Source: Tillandsia leiboldiana
Lineage: Eukaryota; Streptophyta; Magnoliopsida; Poales; Bromeliaceae
NCBI GenBank assembly: GCA_029204045.2
Contig: CM055080.1
Location: forward strand, 6,851,842 to 6,915,841
DNA length: 64,000 nucleotides
Direction of reading: 5' to 3'
Shown here: piece after piece, positions 23,029 to 33,528 of the stretch
Layout of the letters: every line of letters starts with the position of its first letter
Numbering within the stretch: position 1 is the first letter of the stretch
Made by a program: the position numbers and the translations under genes
The notes under the pieces: generated by a model
Told to the model about the DNA's origin: nothing
Databases searched by the model: none
The model's input: the letters and a program-made list of their open reading frames with translations, nothing else

Positions 23029-23060
23029 TTCACCGTCAACGAACTACGAATATAACCAAA

Positions 23061-23073
23061 CGCTCCGATACCA
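23061..23073 (-). other. Copia primer-binding site
   Basis: The minus strand reads TGGTATCGGAGCG two bases after the LTR end. It is one base off the usual TGGTATCAGAGC of the initiator Met-tRNA site. Confidence 0.88.
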
Positions 23074-23075
23074 AT

Positions 23076-23646
23076 TGAAGGGGGACCGACCGTGGGGTTA
23101 CCGAGCACACCTCAACCCACACAGCACACGAGCGCAGCGGAAACAGAATCTTTCGTAGATGAAAGTAGACGAAAACAATTGTAGAAAACAATCACGAGAA
23201 TAACTAAAGAAATAAAACAAATAAGGGAATACAAGGACACAAGAATTACGTGGTTCGGCCAACAATATGTCAACCTACGTCCACGGGCAAGACCACCTCA
23301 ATGCGTTATTCGATTAATCCACGACACAAAAGTACAATGAGTAAAATTAGATTATAAGAAACTCTCTCACGGAGGCTCTCCACGTTTTTTCTCTCAATTA
23401 GGATTTTTCAATGAAGCTCTAAAAAATAAAAGATGAATCGCAAGAGTTAATATAACTCTAAAAACCTAATTCTAATAGGAAACGATCTCCACCGTCCATC
23501 CGAGTTTTTAAATCACTTCTAGTCGTCGTCCATATCCTCTTAAGAATTATCTTTAAGATATTCCTAAATCATTCCTAATCTTTAGGAATTGATAAGATTG
23601 GATCAAATCCATATGGACTCGAAACATGATTTTATATAATCCAACA
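23076..23646 (-). repeat. Copia 5' LTR
   Basis: It is 571 bp, starting TGTTGGATTATATAAAATC and ending GGTCCCCCTTCA on the minus strand. It is followed by TSD GTGTT at 23647-23651. Confidence 0.93.
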
Positions 23647-23651
23647 GTGTT

Positions 23652-24126
23652 CTCAAAGATTGGCGGAAAACTTTCAGTGCAAGCATAATCGACTAGCACA
23701 AATAGAGAGTGAAGAAAACAATTGGTCCAGAAGTATATCGATCAATTGACCAAACGAAGAGAGGCACAATCAAATAGCGTAGGCAACCGACGACTACACA
23801 GCATCGACGGCAGGGGCGGAGAAGACGGTGATGGCGCAGTGCTGAAGCAGAGACAAGTCACAATGTGAGATGCCGAGGGAACCTCCGCACCGGCCACCAA
23901 AGTTGGAGCGGAACAAAATTCCACACCTCTATAGAAGCAAAACATATGGCTCCATAGTCCGAAATTCGGTCGAAAAACCGACCGAAGATAGGAGGACTGT
24001 GGAAGGGAAGAGAGGGAGAGGGAGAAAGAGAAAGGGAATGACGGTATGGCCTAGTAAACTTGGATTAGAGCAATTTGGTAATTTTTGATCCTGGTGTAAT
24101 ATATCAAAGATTAAACATCAAAGTAA
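23652..24126. other. Intergenic; no gene recognised
   Basis: Short overlapping open frames (23742-24088) have no recognisable domain. A GA-rich run lies at 24000-24035. GTAA at 24123-24126 repeats after the Cassandra relic at 33225-33228 and is its probable TSD. Confidence 0.5.
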
Positions 24127-24409
24127 TGTGATGCTCCAATTTTTTAGGAGGTAATCTATTCTAGAACTATTCTAATTATAGTACGCTTAATCCTTTTAAT
24201 TTGTTGAGTCTAACTATCGTTCAAAATACTGTAGCTGAGTTAAGAGGCTTAATTTTTTCTCGCTATCCTTAATCGATTTTATAGGAAGTCGCGCTCCATC
24301 CACAACTGTCTTAGTCGAGACTCATCGCGCTCCATCCACAATGGTCTTAGTCGAGACTCGTCTTATATTTATTAACTTTTAGACTAACTGTGACGCCCTA
24401 CTTCCTAAA

Positions 24410-25428
24410 GGGCCGGTTTGGTAACGGGTTAAGGCAGAACTAACTAATTCAGGGATAAGTATAAAGTACGGAACTAGTATAAAAAAGCGTTTGGGATGGT
24501 TCCAGCGATAAGAGATTTTATGTTTGGTATGAGAATGGGGAATAAGAAGAATAAAGAGGTTAGGTTGGGATAATTTATCTTTTTGCCCTCAAAATTTAAT
24601 ATGTGATAAAAGTTGTTAAAATCTAATTAGTTCGTTTTAATTAATAGATTAAAGCTTTAAAAAGATTAAGATAAAATCAAAATCATAATCAAATTATATT
24701 TTTTAAAAATAATATTTAATTTAACATTTTATTTTCTCAAATTAAATTTTAAATTTTAAATATAAAATTTCAACATTTAAATTTTAAAATTTAAAATTTT
24801 ATAATATTAATTTTAAATTATAAATTTTAAACATAAATTTTTTTAATTTTCAAATAATAACTTTTACTTTCTTCGTTTTAATTAATGGATTAAAGCCTTA
24901 CAAAAATTAAGATAAAATTAAAATCAAAATCAAAATCAAAATCAAAATCAAATTTCAAATTATATTTTATGAAAATAATATTTAATTTAACATTTTATTT
25001 GTTTAAATTAAAGTTAAAATTTTGAATATAAAATTTCAAAATTTAAAGCCTTACAAAAATTATGATAAAATCAAAATCAAAATAAAATTTCTAAAATTTT
25101 GAAAATAATATTTAATTTAACATCCAATTAAATTAAAAAGAGAGAGAGGAGAGAGAGGGATTTGTTATGATGAGAGTGTATTGGGAAGAAGAAAAAGAGA
25201 GAGAGGAGAGAGAGGGATTTGTGATGATGAGAGTGTATTGGGAAGAGAGAAAGGATGGGAGGAGGGTAGTTTGGTAAAAAAAAAAATTATAAAATAATGG
25301 GTAAGAACTGTTGTTCCAGCTTATTCTGTTTGTACTGAAACTACTGTACCGAATAATTCCTGGTGCGTTTGGTAGAATAAGAAAAATATCCCCTTATTCC
25401 TTATTCTAGCCCCATTCCAAACAGGGCC
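24410..25428. mobile_element. 1.0 kb non-autonomous TIR element (PIF/Harbinger-like ends)
   Basis: The ends are inverted: GGGCCGGTTTGG on the left and the complement of GGCCCTGTTTGG on the right. AAA flanks both sides (24407-24409; 25429-25431), a 3-bp duplication. The interior is very AT-rich, with a ~270-bp tandem repeat (two copies and part of a third, 24630-25125) and a ~65-bp GA-rich tandem pair (25138-25245). It has no coding capacity. The terminal words match PIF/Harbinger ends in general and those of the neighbour at 25465. Confidence 0.75.
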
Positions 25429-25859
25429 AAAGAGTATTCTATTCTAGAACTATTAATCCTCTTAGGCTTCGTTTGGTTCGGGTTTAGCCGGGTTTTAGTT
25501 ATAACGGGGATAGGTATAAATTGTGGTTTAAGTTGGAACTAGAGTAAATTTGCGTTTGGTTCGGTTTAAGAGTAATACCGGGTTTAAGAGAAATTGTGTT
25601 TGGTAAATTAAAAAGGAATAAGAAGAATAAGACGAATAAGAGAAATTTGTGTTTGGTTGTGAATAGCGGAATAAGAAGAATTGAAGGATTAAATATTTTT
25701 ATTTACTAATTTACTCTTTATAATATTAATAAATATTAAAAGAATTAAATATTTTATTTCTTTTTTAAATATTTTATATATTTTTATAAAATTATATAAA
25801 ATTAACAATTTAATTTTATATATTTTTAAAATGAAAAAAAATTAATAAAATTTGCAAAC

Positions 25860-26370
25860 CCATTTATCTCAAACAAGATGGCACAATTATATGAACCAAA
25901 ATCCATTTATCTCCTACAAGCTTGACACATTCCTCTCAATCAAGATAACAATATTAGTACAAGCAGCACACATACCTCTCAAACAAGACGGCTACAATTA
26001 GTACAAGCAGCACACATACCTCACAAACAAGATGACTATATTAATACAAGCAGCACACATAGCTCCCAAACAAGACGGCACAATTAGTACAAGCAGCACA
26101 CATACCTCTCAAACAATATGACAATATTAATACAAGCAGCACACATACCTCTCAAACAAGACGGCTACAATTAGTACAAGCAGCACACATAGCTCCCAAA
26201 CAAGATGGCACAATTACTACAAGCAGCACACATACCTCTCAAACAACATGACTATATTAATACATGCAGCACACATAGCTCCCAAACAAGACGGCACAAT
26301 TACTACAAGCAGCACACATACCTCTCAAACAAGATGACAATATTAATACAAGCAGCACACTCCATAATTT
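25860..26370. repeat. 44-bp satellite array, left side of the Harbinger element
   Basis: About 11-12 units follow the pattern CAAGA(T/C)GGC(T)ACAATTAGTA then CAAGCAGCACACATA(C/G)CTC(T/C)CAAA. They start just downstream of the transposase stop codon. The same unit recurs at 30580-32180. Confidence 0.9.
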
Positions 26371-26395
26371 TTGTATAATACAATCCTTAATTTTC

Positions 26396-27786
26396 CTAAG
26401 TACGAGTATTCCATAACTGGTTTGTTATAAATGTGCGCAAGTCGTCGCCTCCCCGTGATTCTGAACTCCCAGCATTATCACCCGTATCCTCGTCACCTAA
26501 ATCCGTTGGTTCTTCCTCCAACTCTTCGTTAAAGATAGCATCTGCACCTTGGTGTCGTCGAATGAAATTGTGTATAACACAACATGCCATCGCAATCTGA
26601 CATTGAACTCTATATGGAAACGGTGTTGCAACTGTCAAAATCTTGAACCGTTTTTTTAAAATACCAAATGTTTTCTCCACGACATTTCTCAATTGAGCAT
26701 GTCGATGATTATATAGATCGCATGGACTTCGATGAGTGCGGACCCCTGAGTTTCCATCAAATTGGCTAATGTGGTAACGCTCATTTCGATATGGTGCAAG
26801 AAATCTTTCTGTATTTGCATAGCCTGAATCTACCAAATAATATTTGCCTATATATTTTACGAAACATGTACAATGTCATTTGTAATATTCACAATGATTA
26901 AAATAATGTAAGAAAAGTAAGTATGTGTGATATACCTTCAGGCACCGTGAAACCTCCACTTTCGCAAGTCCATCGAAGTACTCGCATGTCAGCTGCTGAT
27001 CCCTCCCAACCCATGCATACAAATAGAAAGTTGTGGTCAAAGGATACTGCAGCCATCATGTTTTGTGAAGTAAATCCTTTGCGATTCCGGAATCTCGGTT
27101 GCTTGCTCTTGCGCACTACCACGGGAATATGTGTCCCATCAATCGCACCAATTGCATTCTAACAGTAAACATCAAACATAGTAAGTGAATTAATAACATT
27201 TCAAAATGTCCATTAACTTTAATCACAAATATAAAATTATGCATACCTTGAATGGATGAAAATTTGCATTATCTCTTATTCGAGAATGTACCGGAAGATT
27301 ATTCGGCGGAAGTTTAATGTAATCGTCTTTCAACATTACAATCGCCCGAAGGACATTGTTGAAATGTCGACTGATAGTTTCACCTGAATGTTGAAATGTT
27401 TCAGCCATGACCCTATTAGCTATCCCATGTCCTATGCAAAACAGAAATATTCCTAACTGTTCTTCAATTGTCATATTGCGTGTGTTATGTACCAATCCCT
27501 TTCGGAGTAGCTCATCGCGCAGTGCAATGAAAGTCGTGGTCGGCATTCTAAATTGGTCGTACCCACGATCAGGATGACCATTCAAGATATCACATATTAG
27601 CTGGTGCCCTGTAAATGGACGGGTACGACACGGTTGCTTTTCGACGGTTTCCGTAAATGTGAGATAACCTTGATGAATCAACATTGCAAGTACATCATTC
27701 CATATGTCATCGTCATCATCTAAAAGGTCTCGTAAGACGGTACTGATTGTGGAGGTTAACACATGACCATCATTCGAATCACCCAT
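26396..27786 (-). CDS. PIF/Harbinger DDE transposase (three exons)
   Basis: It cuts and reinserts PIF/Harbinger elements at TWA-type targets with a DDE nuclease. Predicted exons are 27247-27786, 26936-27158 and 26396-26847, each intron with GT...AG ends and phases that match, giving 404 residues without a stop. The N-terminal half has the helical region QLICDILNGHPDRGYDQFRM and LFCIGHGIANRVMAETFQHS. The catalytic Asp residues are in AIGAIDGTHIPV (exon 2) and YYLVDSGYAN (exon 3), and the Glu is in RNVVEKTFGILKKRF (exon 3). The C-terminus is acidic. The start ATG at 27786 precedes GDSNDGHVLTSTIS. It is tail-to-head with the Myb-like gene on the same strand, as in other PIF elements. The family has domesticated relatives, but the TIRs and TSD here show a transposon copy. 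Confidence 0.93.
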
Positions 27787-28003
27787 TTATGCTGTAAGTA
27801 CAATATATATTGAACATTGACAATCGCAACATATGGGGATAAAATACAACACAACTTCAAACATTACTGTTAATAAAGTCAATATTTACAAAACACATCA
27901 ACCATCATGCGAAATAAAGAAAATATTGTCTACGTAGCATAAAACATAGAATGTCAACGGACTAAATAAAGAAAACGAAAGCATAAACAAATTTAAACGA
28001 AAT

Positions 28004-29250
28004 CTAAATTCCAGGAAAGAGACCCCTATAATTGACATTTTGCAATGCGACTTGTCGGTCAACCCACATTTCAGCTATCTCGTCTGTCATGGACATGAAG
28101 AATTGACGATTATTTGGCTCTTTCAGGGCTTCGCCTGCATATAGCACCCTTTCTGGAGTAATAGATGGCATAGCATACAACCGGGCCATGCACTCCTGGA
28201 TGGTTGGAATCACTGGTCTGCTCGACTTTTCAGACTGATAAATTTCACGGGCAAGCTCTAGCTTTTGCCTGCCTATTTCAACCATCTCAGTGATTACAGC
28301 AAGGCCGGCGTCAGATTTGCGACGCCGTCCCCCTCCAGTCGTGGTAGTTTTGGGTGTAGGGTTTGTGGGATCTGGTGAGCGTGGACGTTTTCCCCCAGAA
28401 CCGCTACCACTTGCACTACCTCCGACAGTTGGGTTTTCAGGAGTAGGGGTTTGAGAGTCGGAGAATTGCGTCCCCCTTGTATTTGCATATTGAGGGGCTT
28501 CTGAAGATCCTGCTTCAAATGGACTAGATGAGATATTGAAAGTCGACATTCGCTCCCCAATAAGAGTAGCATCCTCACCAGGGGAAGATGAGGATGAACT
28601 TTCAACAATTTGAGGTCCTTGCATTGTAGTAGTATTAGCATATTGGCCACTGGCCGTTGTTTTCGCGGTCAAGAAGGCCAGATCCTTATAAGCCGGAAAT
28701 GGCCTCCCTCGACATTTTGCGAATGCCGGATTATCCTGGAGAAAGATTTAAATGAATGTCTAATGTCAATTATGTGAATAGTACGCGAGCATTTACAAAA
28801 ATCTTTATGATTGTAGGTTAAATTTACCGCAATCACTGCATCCCAGTCAGCTGGATCACCGGCGGTCGGGATATTGTTTATAAAGTCCCAGCCCCAACCA
28901 CTCTTGTTGGCTGAAGTGTTATAAAGCATGAATGTTCGCTTTAAAACTTTAAGCCGATTTTTTATTTGTTCTTTGTTCAAATGCAAGTTGGTCCTTGCAT
29001 TGAATGCAGATATGATTCGAACCCAGGCTACACTGGTGAACGCCCCATTAACGAAGTTCCCCAATGCATGCTCTTCAGTGAGCAAGGACAAAAAAATTGA
29101 GTCCATCAATTCTGACCAATTCTGGGTTCGAGTATGCGTTTGGGCTGGCTGCCCAGAATTACCCTCCTGTGAAGCTACGAAATTAGGGAAGCCTTCGAAA
29201 GCTACACTTTTTCGTGCTTGATGCTTTGTTTGTTTCTTGAATGGACGCAT
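28004..29250 (-). CDS. PIF/Harbinger ORF1: Myb/SANT-like DNA-binding protein (two exons)
   Basis: In this superfamily ORF1 binds element ends and helps the transposase enter the nucleus and act. Exons are 28828-29250 and 28004-28735, with a GT...AG intron of 92 bases, giving 384 residues. ATG at 29250 (MRPFKKQTKHQARKSVAFEG) is preferred over the in-frame TTG at 29286. Residues about 45-115 form a Myb/SANT-like trihelix (NWSELMDSIFLSLLTEEHAL; NKEQIKNRLKVLKRTFMLYN; GWGWD). Exon 2 has a low-complexity Ser/Thr/Pro region with a basic GGGRRRKSDAG cluster, a likely nuclear signal. A helical C-terminus follows (EIAEMWVDRQVALQNVNYRG). No stop or frameshift is seen. Confidence 0.88.
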
Positions 29251-29452
29251 CTGGAATAAGGTGTTTGGTTGGCACAATGATAACAATAAGTTAAGTACAA
29301 TTTAAAGTGAATTACTAGTACCACTCTCAATCATACAAGATGAAAAATACATAGTTGAAAATATTCGGAGCTATCTAATTGAACGGATATTGCCGGGGAA
29401 TTTCAACCAGTAGTAAAAACTTAGTATATTTAAATACTTAATTGACTCAATT

Positions 29453-30370
29453 GATTGCCAAAAAGAGTATGGTGGTGCAGTGGATTATAAATCCATGCCA
29501 TGCCATCTGATACTTCTGGCAATCGTCATCATCGTCGATATTTTAAGCGATTATCCGACAAACCCACTTTTCCGACTGTTGGTTGTAGTGATATTGTCAT
29601 ATTGTTTGAGAGAAATGTGTGTTGCTTGAACTAATTGTGCCATGTTGTTAGAGATAAATGTGTGCTGCTTGAACTAATAGTGTCATCTTGTTTGAGACAA
29701 ATGGGTGATGGTTAAACTTATATTGCCATCTCTTTGCCTTCATATGCGCTGATTGTGTGTACGACGCCTATCACCCATTTTGCCTTATGATATGCCAATT
29801 TGTGTGTATGCTGCGTATCAGCCAATTACATATTTCTTTTTATTTAAAAAATTTGACTCAATTGATTGCCAAGTGATATGGGGCTGCAGTGGATTGTAAA
29901 TCCATGCCATGCCTTCTGATACCTCTGGCAACCGTCATCATCGTCGATATTTTAAGCGATTATCCGACAAACCCATTTTTTCGACTATTGGTTGTACTGA
30001 TATTGTCATATTGTTGGAGAGAAATGTGTGATGCTTGAACATATTATGCCATCTTGTTAGAGATAAATGTGTGATGCTTGAACTAATAGTGTCATCTTGT
30101 TTGAGAGAAATGGGTGATGGTTAAACTTATATTGCCTTCTCTTTGCCTTAATATGCGTTGATTGTGTGTACGATGCCTATCACCCATTTTGCCTTATGAT
30201 ATGCCAATTTGTGTGTATGCTGCGTATCAGCCAATTACATATTTTTTTTTATTTAAAAGATTTGACTCATTTGATTGCCAAGTGATATGGGGCTGCAGTG
30301 GATTATAAATCCATGCCATGCCATCTGATACTTATGGCAACCGTCATCATCGTCGATTTTGTTATTCTCA
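29453..30370. repeat. 409-bp tandem repeat, two copies and part of a third
   Basis: The segment starting TGGATTATAAATCCATGCC recurs at 29481, 29890 and 30299, a 409-base period. Each full copy contains short segments that are the reverse complement of the 43-bp satellite (TTGAACTAATTGTGCCAT; GAGAGAAATGTGTG). Confidence 0.9.
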
Positions 30371-30579
30371 TCATAAACAAAATCTCCTTTAGCGCATACA
30401 CACAAAAAGGGGATAGGAAGCGTACACACATCCAGCACAGAACATGCCAACATTACACATTTATTAATACACATTATGAGTGCAACCAGCACACATTTAT
30501 CTCAAATAAGATCCCAATATTAGTTCAATCAATTAACATTATCACTCGGCGATGGCACTGTTAGTTCAACCAGCACACA

Positions 30580-32180
30580 ATTCTCTCAAACAAGAGGGCA
30601 CTATTAAATCAACCAACTCTCTTTTCTCTCAAATAAGATGACAATATTAATACAAGCAGCACACATAGCTCCCAAACAAGATGGCACAATTAGTACATGC
30701 AGCACACATTTGTCTCTAACAACATGGCACGAATAGTTCAAGCATCATACATGTGTATCTAAACAAGATGACACAATTAGTACAAGCATCACAAAGTTTT
30801 CTCTAACAACATGGCACAATTAGTACAAGCAGCTCACATTTCTCTCAAATAAGATGGCACAAATAGTTCAAGCATCACACATTTGTCTGAAACAAGATGG
30901 CATAATAAGTTCAAGCATCACAAATTTATCTCCTACAAGATGGCACAAATAGTTCAAGCATCACAGATTTGTCTGAAACAAGATGGCATAATAAGTTCAA
31001 GCATCACAAATTTATCTCCTACAAGATGGCACAATTAGTTGAAGCATCACACATTTGTCTCTAACAAGATGGCATAATAAGTTCAAGCATCACAAATTTA
31101 TCTCCTACAAGATGGCACAAATAGTTCAAGCATCACAGATTTGTCTGAAACAAGATGGCATAATAAGTTCAAGCATCAAAAATTTATCTCCTACAAGATG
31201 GCACAATTAGTTGTAGCATCACACATTTGTCTCTAACAAGATGGCATAATAAGTTCAAGCATCACAAATTTATCTCCTACAAGATGGCACAATTAGTTGA
31301 AGCATCACACATTTGTCTCTAACAAGATGGCATAATAAGTTCAAGCATCACAAATTTATCTCCTACAACATGGCACAATTAGTTCTAGCATCACACATTT
31401 GTCTCTAACAAGATGGCATAATAAGTTCAAGCATCACAAATTTATCTCCTACAAGATGGCACAATTAGTTGTAGCATCACACATTTGTCTCAAACAAGAT
31501 GGCATAATAAGTTCAAGCATCACAAATTTATCTCCTACAACATGGCACAATTAGTTCTAGCATCACACATTTGTCTCTAACAAGATGGCATATTAAGTTC
31601 AAGCATCACAAATTTATCTCCTACAAGATGGCACAATTAGTTCTAGCATCACACATTTGTCTCTAACAAGATGGCATATTAAGTTCAAGCATCACAAATT
31701 TATCTCCTACAAGATGGCACAATTAGTTGTAGCATCACACATTTGTCTCAAACAAGATGGCATAATAAGTTCAAGCATCACAAATTTATCTCCTACAAGA
31801 TGGCACAATTAGTTCTAGCATCACACATTTGTCTCTAACAAGATGGCATATTAAGTTCAAGCATCACAAATTTATCTCCTACAACATGGCACAATTAGTT
31901 CTAGCATCACACATTTGTCTCTAACAAGATGGCATATTAAGTTCAAGCATCACAAATTTATCTCCCACAACATGGCACAATTAGTTCAAGCATCACACAT
32001 TTGTATCTAAACAAGCAACACACATTTGTTTCTAACAAGATGGCACAATTAGTACAAACAGCACACATTTCTCTCAAACTACATGGCACAATTAGTACAA
32101 GCAGCACACAGATGTCACAAACAAGATGGCACAATTACTTCAAAAAGCACAAATTTATCTGAAACAAGATGGAAGATTTT
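30580..32180. repeat. 43-bp satellite array (~37 units), right side of the Harbinger element
   Basis: Units begin CAAGATGGCACAATTAGTT. Two variants alternate: one ends GCATCACACATTTGTCTCTAA and the other GCATCACAAATTTATCTCCTA with CATAATAAGTTC. This gives an 86-bp higher-order period over about 30900-31980. Units are contiguous, with no unique spacers. Confidence 0.92.
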
Positions 32181-32215
32181 TTTACCTTTGTGAGGATGTC
32201 GAAAAAGGTAGCTTA

Positions 32216-32930
32216 CTAGGTTACCGTCGCGCGCCGCAGAAGCGGATCTCTCAGATCGGACCAACAGGGAGATCTCGCGACGAGCTCGGAGCAAGGAGCA
32301 ACACTTTCTCGAGAGGGATCGGAGCTAGGGTTTTTATCAGGATTAAACCCAAACCAACAGTTTCTCGAGAGGGATCGGAGCAACTGTTTCTCGATTGGGA
32401 GATCTCGCGACGAGCTCGGAGCAAGGAGCAAGGGATCGGAGCTAGGGATCGGAGCAACAGTTTCTCGAGATGGATTACAGCAAGATGGAGGCTTACTCGG
32501 AGAAGGGAGGAAGAAGACAAAGCCACGTGCTACTCACCTGGGTAACCGCGCCGGAACCCAACACCCGAAGGAGCAAGGGATCGGAGCAACACTTTCTCGA
32601 GAGGGATTAGAGCAAGAGGGAGGCTTACTCGGAGAAGGGAGGAAGAAGACAGAGCCACGGGCTGCTCACCTGGCTAACCGCGCCGGAACCCAACACCCGA
32701 AGAACGAGCAAGGGATCGGAGCAATACCGGAGCAATAGCGGCTACGGATCGGAGATCTCGCGACGAGCTCGGAGCAAGGAGCAAGGAGCAAGGGATCGGA
32801 GCAAGGGATCGGAGCAAGATTTTCTCGAGCAAGAGGGAGGCTTCGGAGAAGGGAGGAAGAAGACAGAGATGGAGGTCACGGGGAGCTCACCTCGGTAACC
32901 GCGCGGAGACCAGAGTAATACCGGGTTCAA
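32216..32930. repeat. GC-richer subterminal region with GGATCGGAGCAA-type repeats
   Basis: The words GGATCGGAGCAA, TTTCTCGAGAGGGATCGGAG and GAGATCTCGCGACGAGCTCG recur many times. Overlapping ORFs on both strands (for example 32126-32545) follow from these repeats and are not supported as proteins. Lying upstream of ORF1 on the minus strand, it could hold promoter sequence (inference). Confidence 0.75.
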
Positions 32931-32941
32931 TGGCTAAACCC

Positions 32942-32969
32942 GGGGGGGGGGGGGGGGGGGGGGGGGGGG
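32942..32969. repeat. G28 homopolymer
   Basis: Twenty-eight consecutive G on the plus strand immediately left of a perfect palindrome. The length may be an assembly estimate. Confidence 0.85.
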
Positions 32970-32970
32970 A

Positions 32971-33032
32971 TTCCTAAACCCCCCCCTTAGCGGGTTATCC
33001 GCGGATAACCCGCTAAGGGGGGGGTTTAGGAA
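32971..33032. repeat. Perfect 62-bp palindrome at the Harbinger right end
   Basis: The arms 32971-33001 and 33002-33032 are exact complements with no loop, centred on TTATCCGCGGATAA. With a one-base bulge, the flanking G run (left) and C run (33035-33044) can also pair. Confidence 0.93.
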
Positions 33033-33063
33033 ATCCCCCCCCCCTTAATTAGTGTTTGGGTAT

Positions 33064-33107
33064 GGTTAAGGGGATAAGGGGGTTATTCCCCCCTTATCCC
33101 CTTAACC
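33064..33107. repeat. Second palindrome, overlapping the right TIR
   Basis: Left arm GGTTAAGGGGATAAGGGGG (33064-33082) pairs exactly with CCCCCTTATCCCCTTAACC (33089-33107) across a 6-base loop. The right arm runs into the terminal inverted repeat. Confidence 0.92.
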
Positions 33108-33224
33108 AAACGGGGCCTTAATCTCTTGATTCCACCCACCGCTCAAAATGTTATAGTCGAATTAAGAAATTTAATTCTATTATATTTTATATATATAATT
33201 ATTTTAAATTTTAAAGGTGTCACA

Positions 33225-33528
33225 GTAAAATATGAAAAATAGTTTGGATACAAATAGTGATGGAGCCGTTTAATTTTGATAAATTATTTAGTTATATGAG
33301 CAAAAATAATTCAAATCAAATTTCAAAAAAGAGTGAAACAATTTTGGTAAGGCCAGCTCCTAAAGTAAGACCGTCTCATCTGTTTTCTATTATGCAAATG
33401 ACAAGAGTCTCAATACTGCACGAAGAATGAATAAGGACTCATATTGGGGATCATCTTCTCCAAATTTTCATTTTCAAATTGCCTAGGGAGTATTTATCTA
33501 TGTTGGGGACAAAATATGTCTATTCATG
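33225..33528. other. Intergenic, AT-rich; nothing recognised
   Basis: No ORF or repeat border is visible between the Cassandra relic and the next TRIM. Confidence 0.5.

Larger units (their letters stand above)
18421..23646 (-). mobile_element. Complete Ty1/copia retrotransposon with intact borders, coding-defective
   Basis: LTRs at 18421-18987 and 23076-23646 are in the same orientation and flanked by perfect 5-bp duplications GTGTT (18416-18420 and 23647-23651). The element reads on the minus strand with domain order gag, protease, integrase, reverse transcriptase, RNase H. Integrase before RT defines Ty1/copia. The LTRs differ by about 16 substitutions plus a small indel over ~570 bp by eye, so the insertion is not very recent. 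Coding is broken by two frameshifts and two stops. Confidence 0.95.
25465..33117 (-). mobile_element. Complete PIF/Harbinger DNA transposon (7.65 kb), possibly autonomous
   Basis: The terminal inverted repeats are GGCTTCGTTTGGTTCGG on the left and the complement of GGCCCCGTTTGGTTAAG on the right. The 3-bp duplication is TTA on both sides (25462-25464; 33118-33120), the PIF/Harbinger hallmark. It carries the two expected genes on the minus strand: a DDE transposase and a Myb/SANT-like protein. Both read open once their introns are removed. It is larger than typical plant PIF elements because of internal repeats: 44-bp units at the left, 409-bp units and ~37 units of 43 bp at the right. It sits in a Cassandra LTR. 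Confidence 0.93.
24127..33224 (-). mobile_element. Old Cassandra relic, second LTR split by two DNA transposons
   Basis: A decayed first LTR (24127-24260, with CTAGAACTATTCTAATTATA and GTACGCTTAA) is joined to internal sequence (CGCGCTCCATCCACAA twice, GTCGAGACTCGTC). The second LTR begins TGTGACGCC at 24391. It is interrupted at 24410, resumes at 25432-25464, is interrupted again, and ends at 33118-33224 with GGTGTCACA. Removing 24410-25428 (plus one AAA) and 25465-33117 (plus one TTA) leaves a continuous LTR like those at 11497-12655. The end of the first LTR and the polypurine side are deleted. Confidence 0.85.

Noticed and set aside
30580..32180. CRISPR-like array
   Set aside because: The 43-bp units are contiguous, with no unique spacers, and lie inside a plant DNA transposon.
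32126..32545. 139-codon ORF and its antisense frames
   Set aside because: They are built from GGATCGGAGCAA-type repeats in the Harbinger end, with no domain or splice context.
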